64,000 nucleotides of DNA from CAYLPU01 sp964385635 (GTDB lineage: Bacteria > Chloroflexota > Anaerolineae > B4-G1): contig CAYLPU010000004.1 in NCBI GenBank assembly GCA_964385635.1, positions 1 to 64,000 on the forward strand. Direction: 5' to 3'. Shown here piece after piece: positions 58,702-64,000 of this stretch. The first letter of the stretch is position 1. Each line of letters opens with the position of its first letter. A program made the position numbers and the translations under genes. Under the pieces are notes generated by a model. The model was not told where the DNA came from, ran no database searches, and worked only from the letters and a program-made list of their open reading frames with translations.

Positions 58702-59775
58702 CTACCAGTCGTCAATCCGAAACCCAGATGTTGGATCTTGGCTAAGCTCTATCAAACGTTGATATTCATCTTCCGCGTCGTAATACACCGGGGTTTTCCT
58801 GGATCGGCTCATAGCCTCATATTCTGCCACCAATTCACTTGCCCATTCCTTGATCCTTGCTTGCACCTCTTGCTTCTGACCTGCGAGGACAGCTCGGGCG
58901 ATGTCACTCCCAAACGAAACCGACTTCATTCCAGCATACATCCATGCTAAGACGAGAGAACATGCGTCAGGCACCGACTCTACCAGAAGTTGAAGTTTAG
59001 CACCCCAGGGATGCACGATGATGCGATAGCCAACTCCCATTACCTTGCCAGCGAACCTAGAACTGCGCAGAGGTTCCAACACCCCCATAGCAATGCATCG
59101 TTCAACATCACTCACGGTGACCAAGAAAGTTCCTTCGCTCTTGCGCGCCGGAAGGTTACCCCGTTGAATAGCGATAAGCAGGTGCATAGGCGCATAGCCG
59201 TACATTTGGGCAACCCGTGTGAAGAGAATAGGCTTCGCCTCCAAGGTGGCATCGTAAACCCTTCGCCTCCACTGGATCGTAACCAAGGGCGCGTCTTCCC
59301 CTGCAATTCCTAAATCCCCTTGTCCCCCTTTCCTTTCACAATAGGACAGCTTCGCGACTTGGATCAGATCTTGGGCAATCTTGTACCGTGCCCCGCCCGT
59401 CTTCATAAGGCGCTTGACATTGGTCAGGTAATCCTCGTCTGGAGCAGCTTTTCCATCAGCCCACTCCCAAATAGCCTGGTTCAAGCTCATCCCCTCTTCA
59501 CTGTACCGGATGCGATCGATTTGCCCGGCGAAGAAAACATCTCGGACACCTTGTTCCGTGAATAGCATCATACCCTCACCAAAGCAAGATGCCCTCGACT
59601 TCAGTTCCAGAGAATCAACCTGCGGCTTTGATGTTTGCCTGATTTGGATACCATTGCCACAACCAGGGCAGAATGACATTCCACGTGCGAGTTCTTCTTG
59701 AGTTGGGACAAATGCTGCCCCACACTGATTGCAGTGTATGGCTGACACATGCTGCTCACTGTGATACAGATCCAC
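58702..59775 (-). CDS. Zinc-ribbon protein of unknown function
   Basis: 357 residues. An N-terminal zinc ribbon is visible (CNQCGAAF ... FCPGCGNGIQ, residues about 16-40). The rest is unrecognised: a middle region with RYSEEGMSLNQAIWEWADG, a possible binding module (AKPILFTRVAQMYGYAPMHL) and a helical C-terminus. Residues about 150-162 (CERKGGQGDLGIAG) look encoded by a CCCCTTGTCCCCC repeat (about 59315-59345), another in-frame insertion. It breaks the run of redox genes and may be a later arrival. The start MDLYHSEQ is plausible but without a strong ribosome site. Confidence 0.55.
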   Translation of the reverse strand: MDLYHSEQHVSAIHCNQCGAAFVPTQEELARGMSFCPGCGNGIQIRQTSKPQVDSLELKSRASCFGEGMMLFTEQGVRDVFFAGQIDRIRYSEEGMSLNQAIWEWADGKAAPDEDYLTNVKRLMKTGGARYKIAQDLIQVAKLSYCERKGGQGDLGIAGEDAPLVTIQWRRRVYDATLEAKPILFTRVAQMYGYAPMHLLIAIQRGNLPARKSEGTFLVTVSDVERCIAMGVLEPLRSSRFAGKVMGVGYRIIVHPWGAKLQLLVESVPDACSLVLAWMYAGMKSVSFGSDIARAVLAGQKQEVQARIKEWASELVAEYEAMSRSRKTPVYYDAEDEYQRLIELSQDPTSGFRIDDW

Positions 59776-60080
59776 GTTACACTACCCCCCTTTTACGGAC
59801 AGGGACAGAAACGAGGAGACACGACCACTGTATCCTCACTCCACCAGCGCATCCACAGGCACTATATGCCCATTCGTTTCAAAACTCGGGGTCTGGCTTA
59901 TCTCCGTGCAGCTTTACCCACCACCAGCAAGGACCCTGCTTGGACGTTCTCTCACAACGAGTAGCCCAGCTGATCACCATCGGCTGACGACCTAAACCAC
60001 AAGCTGGTTCCTCAATCATTCGAGGGAAGGGAGACCCGCCAACCTCCTGCGGCAATGCTTTCATTGTTGTTGTCAAATGC
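59776..60080. other. Intergenic region without recognised features
   Basis: About 300 bp. Short open frames on both strands show no protein-like patterns or ribosome sites. Nothing further supported. Confidence 0.4.
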
Positions 60081-60290
60081 CTACAAGTCACTGTCGTGCC
60101 CTCGTTTCAGAGTTCGGCTTTGGCCTCTTGAAGTAGAGAGTATTGGCAGGCCAAGCAGTGACCCAAACGGATCGAAGAACGCTCCTATGAGTTCCCAGCC
60201 ATCTTCACCCAACTTGGCCAAAGTCGCAGGGATATTACTGATAGGGACTTCTTTCTGCTTCTTCGCAACTTGGAAATGGACCCATACCAA
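60081..60290 (-). CDS. DUF4177-like small protein, start uncertain
   Basis: 69 residues from the first ATG, but the same frame extends upstream (WEYGAIIQRVGAVFKKPLVW) to just after the stop of the 60354 gene, so the true N-terminus is probably about 15 residues longer, using a non-ATG start such as TTG, or has been lost. The pattern PATLAKLGEDGWELIGAFFD is characteristic of short DUF4177-type proteins. Function unknown. Closely follows the HEPN-like gene and could be its partner. Confidence 0.45.
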   Translation of the reverse strand: MVWVHFQVAKKQKEVPISNIPATLAKLGEDGWELIGAFFDPFGSLLGLPILSTSRGQSRTLKRGHDSDL

Positions 60291-60353
60291 TGGCTTCTTA
60301 AAAACAGCCCCAACTCGTTGAATGATAGCTCCATATTCCCATTGCGTATTTCT

Positions 60354-61004
60354 TTACTCCTCTGCTGGACTTTGTATTTGTATTTCGTTACCAGACACAG
60401 ACTCGAAATCTACGCCTGAAATAGACGGAGTTTTCGCAGATACCAGCCGCTCCAGACGGTTGGCTATATCTCTTTGTGTCCTCGGACAAGGGTCAAAAAC
60501 AGCATTGGGATGAACTTCAATAATATGGCGGACCGTTCTGGCGATGACATCAACAAATTCGACTGTGCTGATAAAGTATTTATTAGGATACTCTTTCGAG
60601 GCCTCTCTAGCGTCTGCACTGGTGTTGGTCAGATATATATCAGGTGGAAGCGACAACTGATGTACGAGACTATTTCTGACTTGAACTAACTTTTCAGCGA
60701 CATCATCGTCTGACAAGTTGGTCACGGGTGCAACTAGCCACGAGCTCTTGTCAGCCATCTGGGGCACAAAAGCTTTGAGTAGATCTTCATCCCGGTAGGA
60801 ATTTGGATTGACTGCTTCTGAAACCGCCAATATCACCGAGAATATTGCTGACATCGCTGCGAAACCAAATTCCTGCCTCGCGCATTCCCTTGCCTCAAAG
60901 ATAAAACGTTCTATGCTCTTCTGCGTCTGCGCGTCAGACAATGTTCTTTTGATCATTCGATTCTTCACCTTCAGGCTCCTGATAAATGGGCCCAAAAGCT
61001 GCAA
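60354..61004 (-). CDS. Helical protein with HEPN-like RxxxxH motif, unknown function
   Basis: 216 residues; the start may be ATG 61004 or the later MIKRTLSDAQ (16 codons in). An N-terminal helical region (IERFIFEARECARQEFG) is followed by LSDDDVAEKLVQVRNSLVHQ, where RNSLVH fits the R-x4-H catalytic motif of HEPN RNases. Such domains occur in toxin and abortive-infection proteins. The rest is helical, ending acidic. Assignment from one short motif is weak; it could be an unrelated helical protein. Confidence 0.5.
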   Translation of the reverse strand: MQLLGPFIRSLKVKNRMIKRTLSDAQTQKSIERFIFEARECARQEFGFAAMSAIFSVILAVSEAVNPNSYRDEDLLKAFVPQMADKSSWLVAPVTNLSDDDVAEKLVQVRNSLVHQLSLPPDIYLTNTSADAREASKEYPNKYFISTVEFVDVIARTVRHIIEVHPNAVFDPCPRTQRDIANRLERLVSAKTPSISGVDFESVSGNEIQIQSPAEE

Positions 61005-61027
61005 TTAGTCCGAATCACTCCGCCCAT

Positions 61028-61095
61028 CCCGCCCCCTCACAAGCCCGCCAGCACGTCCACCTGTGCCAGGATTTACCGGGCGGTGAAGTGCTGCA
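61028..61095 (-). pseudogene. HdrA C-terminal remnant (with internal stop)
   Basis: The minus strand reads LQHFTAR, stop, ILAQVDVLAGL, matching the final residues of HdrA at 61941 (LQHFTPEQIMAQVDALVGG). Only about 20 codons remain. Third copy of this tail within 1 kb. Confidence 0.6.
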
Positions 61096-61194
61096 GAGCG
61101 GGAAGGGTCTATCGCTCCAACCACCCCAGAACCCCAAACAAGTTCAGGTACTGATCGCCAACTGCTAACTGCTAACTGCTGACTGCTAACCGCT

Positions 61195-61318
61195 AATCAG
61201 CGCATCCACCTGCGCCAGGATCTGCTCGGCGGTAAAGTGTTGCAGTCGAATGGCCTTGAAGGGACAGGCCGTCGCGCACGCCCCGCACCCCTTGCATAGC
61301 ACCGCACCAGGCAGCGTT
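61195..61318 (-). pseudogene. HdrA C-terminal duplicate flanking the toxin/antitoxin pair
   Basis: About 41 intact codons: AVLCKGCGACATACPFKAIR, then LQHFTAEQILAQVDALISG and TAG. It is nearly the same as the end of the intact HdrA (AVLCKGCGACATTCPSKAIR). Together with 61941-62060 it brackets the two small genes at 61324..61841 as a direct repeat of about 125 bp. Confidence 0.8.
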
Positions 61319-61323
61319 CCGGA

Positions 61324-61536
61324 TCATACGCTCACGGCTTCAAAAGCAAATCGCAATTGTTCCTGTGCAGGCACCAAGAAGTTGAGTTTCTCAAAGCCGA
61401 TCACCCGTCCAGTCCGGTCCTTCATCAGGATAACCTCATCGCCGGTCTCTTCACAGATGTACTCGTCCTGCGGGTCACCAAACCAGACGGTTAAAGTATT
61501 GCCTACACGGTCATAGAAAACCCTTACTTTCTCCAT
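61324..61536 (-). CDS. DUF2283-family protein, probable antitoxin
   Basis: 70 residues: KVRVFYDRVGNTLTVWFGDP, then EETGDEVILMKDRTGRVIGF and EKLNFL, the DUF2283 signature. It overlaps the upstream gene by 13 bp. DUF2283 proteins commonly accompany small DUF4258/RelE-like genes as the presumed antitoxin. The pair is bracketed by duplicated HdrA tails, suggesting insertion as a unit. Confidence 0.8.
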   Translation of the reverse strand: MEKVRVFYDRVGNTLTVWFGDPQDEYICEETGDEVILMKDRTGRVIGFEKLNFLVPAQEQLRFAFEAVSV

Positions 61537-61841
61537 ATTCGCTCACCTTCCTTAATCGCATCGGTCGGGTAGGCGGTGATCAGGAAACCTTCATCGTTGA
61601 GCTGCTTTGCCACGGCGCAAATCCAACGCCCAAGGCGCTCCAACCGATAGAAAAGATACACGACTGGGTCGCTGCGACTCCGCCGGATTTCGTCAGGCGT
61701 TCGCAAGGTGTCTTGTACATCCATCTCGCGTCCACGCATCACAGGGTGCTTGATTGTGACAATCAACTCCCAGTAGTCACATGTGACACGCACGCTGAAA
61801 CCAAGAGGCGTTGGTGCTTCGAAGAGTACGGTGTTAGTCAT
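61524..61841 (-). CDS. Small RelE/DUF4258-like protein, probable toxin
   Basis: 105 residues from the ATG at 61841, with AAGAGGTAAGC upstream; the frame to 61877 has no ribosome site. It reads VRVTCDYWELIVTIKHPVMR, DTLRTPDEIRRSRSDPVVYL and AVAKQLNDEGFLITAYPTD, then IKEGERIWRK. The R-S-x-x-D-P-V-x-L-x-Y and ITAYPT patterns recall phage-type RelE/EndoU-like nucleases usually annotated next to DUF2283 genes. Toxin role is inferred from family and context. Confidence 0.65.
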   Translation of the reverse strand: MTNTVLFEAPTPLGFSVRVTCDYWELIVTIKHPVMRGREMDVQDTLRTPDEIRRSRSDPVVYLFYRLERLGRWICAVAKQLNDEGFLITAYPTDAIKEGERIWRK

Positions 61842-61940
61842 GCTTACCTCTTGGCACAGGCAATCGGGACTCCTCAACCGTGGCTTTGCCCGTCCTCAGT
61901 TGCACCACACTCTACCACACTGATCGCTAATTGCCAACTG

Positions 61941-63695
61941 CTAACCACCCACCAACGCATCCACCTGTGCCATTATCTGCTCGGGGGTGAAGTGCTGCAG
62001 GCGAATGGCCTTGGAAGGGCAGGTGGTGGCGCAGGCACCGCACCCCTTGCACAGCACCGCGTTGATCCGCGAGACACCCCAAAACGGGTCGAGGGCCGGC
62101 GCGCCATAGGGACACACCTCCACGCACATCCCGCACCCGGCGCACCACTCCTCATCCACCACCGCCGTGGCCGATTCCACCGGCACCGTGCCCCGCAGGA
62201 GAGGGATAAGGGCCGAAGAAGCGGCAGCCTTCGCCTGCGCGACTGTGTCGGTGATATCTTTGGGTCCCTGGCAACAGCCAGCCAGGAAGACACCATCCAC
62301 TGCCGTGTCCACGGGCCGCAACTTGGGATGCAACTCCAGGAAGAAACCATCGGACGAGCGCGGCAGTTTGAGCAGGGTGGAGAGATCGCTAACGTCGGAG
62401 CGGGGTTCCATTCCCACCGCCAGCACCACCAGGTCCGCCTCAAAGTCGATGGGACGGCCCAGCAACGTGTCCTCCCCAATCAACACCACCCGGTCGCCGC
62501 GCCGGATTATTTCTGAGATGCTCCCTCTCCGGTAAAGCACCCCCTTCGCCCGCACCTCGTCGTAGAACTCCTCAGCACCCTTGCCAAAAGCACGCACATC
62601 CATGAAAAAAACCGTCACGTCGGCCTCAGGCAGGAGCTCGCGCACCAGGCGGGACTGCTTGGCAGTGTACATACAGCACACTCGCGAGCAGTATGGATTG
62701 CCCAACTGCACGTCCCGTGAACCCACGCACTGAATGAAAACCACAGACCTGACAGGTTTCGGAAAACCTGTCAGGTCTCCTGCGGCCAAACGCCGTTCCA
62801 TCTCCAGCGACGTGATGACGTTGGGATATTGGCCATAGCCCAGCTCCGGCTTGCGATGCGGATCAAAAACATCGTAGCCTGTAGCGACGATAATGGACCC
62901 CACGGCAAGAGTAGATGAAGTAGATGAGGAATAGGTAGATGAGGACATCCCGCCTTCCTCATTTACTCGTTCCTCATTTACTCGTCTACTATCCACTGCC
63001 ACCTCAAAGTTCCCCACGTACCCTTCCACACCCGTCACCTGTGTCTTTAGGAAGATAGTGACATTGGGATGGGCCTGAACACGCTCGACCAGCGGCCCCA
63101 GTAGTTCCGCCACAGACTCCAGAGTCGGGAAGGTGCGGTTCAGGTCAGCCACACGCCCGCCCAGGTGATCGCTCTTCTCCACCAGGTAGACCGGAAAGCC
63201 AGCGCTGGCCACGTCGAGGGCGGCGATTATGCCAGCGACGCCCCCACCGATGACGACCGCACCAGGCGTGACCTCGACCTCCCGCTCCTCCAAAGGCTCC
63301 AGCAGGGCCGCCTTGGCCACCACCGAGGCGACCAGTAACTTCGCCTTCTCTGTCGCCCCCTCTCGATCGGTGTGTACCCACGAGCACTGCTCCCGAATGT
63401 TGGCCATCTCCACCAGGTACGGGTTAAGACCCGTCTGCTGCGCCGCCGCCCGGAAGGTGGGCTCGTGCATGCGGGGTGAGCAAGAAGCCACCACCACCCT
63501 ATTCAGCCCTTGCTCCTCAATGTCCTGCTGGATCAGCGCCTGGCCGGGGTCAGAACACATATACAGGTAATCGCGGGCGACGACGACGCCAGGCAGGATC
63601 GCCGCGAACTCCGCCACCTGCTCCACATCCACATTGGCGGCGATGTTCGTGCCGCAGTGACAGATGTATACACCAATACGAGGTTGTGGTTCCAT
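61941..63695 (-). CDS. hdrA: HdrA-like flavoprotein (third hdrA)
   Basis: 584 residues, a shorter HdrA that begins with the linker-type domain (RIGVYICHCGTNIAANVDVE). Then VVIGGGVAGIIAALDVASAG (FAD), FIQCVGSRDVQLGNPYCSRV with CCMYTAKQ, and two ferredoxin motifs at the end (CAGCGMCVEVCP; CKGCGACATTCP). Inserts encoded by repeats: RVNEERVNEEG (15-bp tandem, 62955-62984), SSSTYSSSTSST (62907-62945) and DLTGFPKPVRS (palindrome 62745-62778). The CCG-domain gene follows upstream at the window edge, so HdrA and HdrB-like partners are adjacent. Confidence 0.92.
   Translation of the reverse strand: MEPQPRIGVYICHCGTNIAANVDVEQVAEFAAILPGVVVARDYLYMCSDPGQALIQQDIEEQGLNRVVVASCSPRMHEPTFRAAAQQTGLNPYLVEMANIREQCSWVHTDREGATEKAKLLVASVVAKAALLEPLEEREVEVTPGAVVIGGGVAGIIAALDVASAGFPVYLVEKSDHLGGRVADLNRTFPTLESVAELLGPLVERVQAHPNVTIFLKTQVTGVEGYVGNFEVAVDSRRVNEERVNEEGGMSSSTYSSSTSSTLAVGSIIVATGYDVFDPHRKPELGYGQYPNVITSLEMERRLAAGDLTGFPKPVRSVVFIQCVGSRDVQLGNPYCSRVCCMYTAKQSRLVRELLPEADVTVFFMDVRAFGKGAEEFYDEVRAKGVLYRRGSISEIIRRGDRVVLIGEDTLLGRPIDFEADLVVLAVGMEPRSDVSDLSTLLKLPRSSDGFFLELHPKLRPVDTAVDGVFLAGCCQGPKDITDTVAQAKAAASSALIPLLRGTVPVESATAVVDEEWCAGCGMCVEVCPYGAPALDPFWGVSRINAVLCKGCGACATTCPSKAIRLQHFTPEQIMAQVDALVGG
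62745..62778. repeat. Perfect 15-bp-stem palindrome inside hdrA (CCTGACAGGTTT type)
   Basis: Arms AGACCTGACAGGTTT (62745-62759) and its exact complement (62764-62778) with a 4-nt CGGA loop, inserted in frame and encoding about eleven residues between the FAD-domain helix and the FIQCVGSRD strand. The other HdrA proteins have no such residues there. Confidence 0.85.
62955..62984. repeat. 15-bp tandem repeat (TTCCTCATTTACTCG x2) inside hdrA
   Basis: Two exact units encode RVNEE-RVNEE. Adjacent to the GTAGATGA tract (62907-62945). Both lie in one surface loop of the protein. Confidence 0.8.
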
Positions 63696-63756
63696 ACCTT
63701 TGGTCCTACCGCTCGACAGAGAACATATCTGTGAAACGTGATGCGTGAAACGTGAT

Positions 63757-64000
63757 CTAGCCTGGAATCTGATCCGTCAATTCTCCCAATCCGTGTTTAG
63801 TCAATGCCAAGTCCACAAGCTCCATAATATCCATTACCTGCAGCCGGTCGTCCAGCCCCTGCACCTTGACCGCATCCTCCAGCGTCAGCAGGCAGAAGGG
63901 GCAGGCCACGGCCAGAATCTCGGCCCCCGTCTCGGCTGCTTCGTGCACCCGCTGGAAGGCCAGCCGCTCCTCCAGGTTGGTCCCCTCGGCCCACATGCGT
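63757..64000 (-). CDS. CCG-domain (HdrB/HdrD-like) protein, C-terminal part, cut by window edge
   Basis: At least 79 residues, running off the right edge: NLEERLAFQRVHEAAETGAE, ILAVACPFCLLTLEDAV, and VMDIMELVDLAL. The ACPFCxxxLEDA segment followed by DxxEL is the usual C-terminus of heterodisulfide reductase/CCG-domain Fe-S proteins. It is 61 bp upstream of hdrA; the gap holds two GTGAAACGTGAT units. Confidence 0.8.
   Translation of the reverse strand, partial: RMWAEGTNLEERLAFQRVHEAAETGAEILAVACPFCLLTLEDAVKVQGLDDRLQVMDIMELVDLALTKHGLGELTDQIPG

Overview
This window looks like a chromosomal segment of an anaerobic, probably Gram-positive-type (monoderm) bacterium, most likely a Chloroflexota (Anaerolineae-like) lineage. 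That placement is an inference. It rests on secreted proteins carrying an h-h-(L/V)-P-L-V-hydrophobic motif, a SARP/MalT-type giant regulator, a sortase-like tail, many ferredoxin-linked enzymes and a very heavy load of short repeats. The DNA is GC-rich. I see no rRNA, tRNA, CRISPR array or transposase gene.

Layout. Bases 1-22,600 are a surface/secretion and regulation block: a response-regulator/GAF/histidine-kinase hybrid, an approximately 3,670-residue secreted protein built from FN3/Ig-like super-repeats, a small proline-rich protein with a sortase-like tail followed by a frameshifted relative, remnants of a metalloprotease and of a VCBS/cadherin-like protein, an intact M6-like secreted metalloprotease, and a 1,172-residue SARP-type regulator. 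Bases 22,600-34,300 carry a four-subunit 2-oxoacid:ferredoxin oxidoreductase (minus strand). Divergent from it is a TetR-family gene with a clear promoter/operator, followed by a plus-strand beta-oxidation set: thiolase, 3-hydroxyacyl-CoA dehydrogenase, enoyl-CoA hydratase, two acyl-CoA dehydrogenases and EtfBA.

Bases 34,300-64,000 are almost entirely minus strand and form one energy-metabolism region. Read in transcription order from the right edge they are: a CCG-domain protein (cut by the window), HdrA, a small toxin/antitoxin-like pair, unknown genes, MvhD, an FrhB/FdhB-like protein, a soluble fumarate-reductase-like flavoprotein with its Fe-S partner, a second HdrA, a second MvhD, a third HdrA carrying an inserted GltD-like NAD(P)H module, a third MvhD, MetV, MetF, an HdrC-HdrB fusion, a CooC-like ATPase, a C39-like peptidase, a U32-like protein, two-subunit fumarase, and a second 2-oxoacid:ferredoxin oxidoreductase with fused beta and gamma subunits. 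Together these suggest flavin-based electron bifurcation (HdrABC-MvhD) feeding methylene-THF reductase (MetFV) and fumarate reduction, linked to ferredoxin-dependent 2-oxoacid metabolism.

Two things stand out. First, the third MvhD gene (45177..45611, minus) is full length only if an in-frame TGA is read as selenocysteine. The TGA sits exactly where both other MvhD copies in the window have cysteine. Second, the region from about 26 to 57 kb is peppered with roughly fifty copies of a short repeat whose core is ATCCGTTGACACC, practically all in one orientation whatever the gene direction. Copies lie between genes and inside them, where they act as protein linkers, tails, and start or stop codons. 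One copy breaks the frame of a recognisable Uma2-type remnant, which is direct evidence of insertion. Several palindromic repeat families are inserted into coding regions in the same way.
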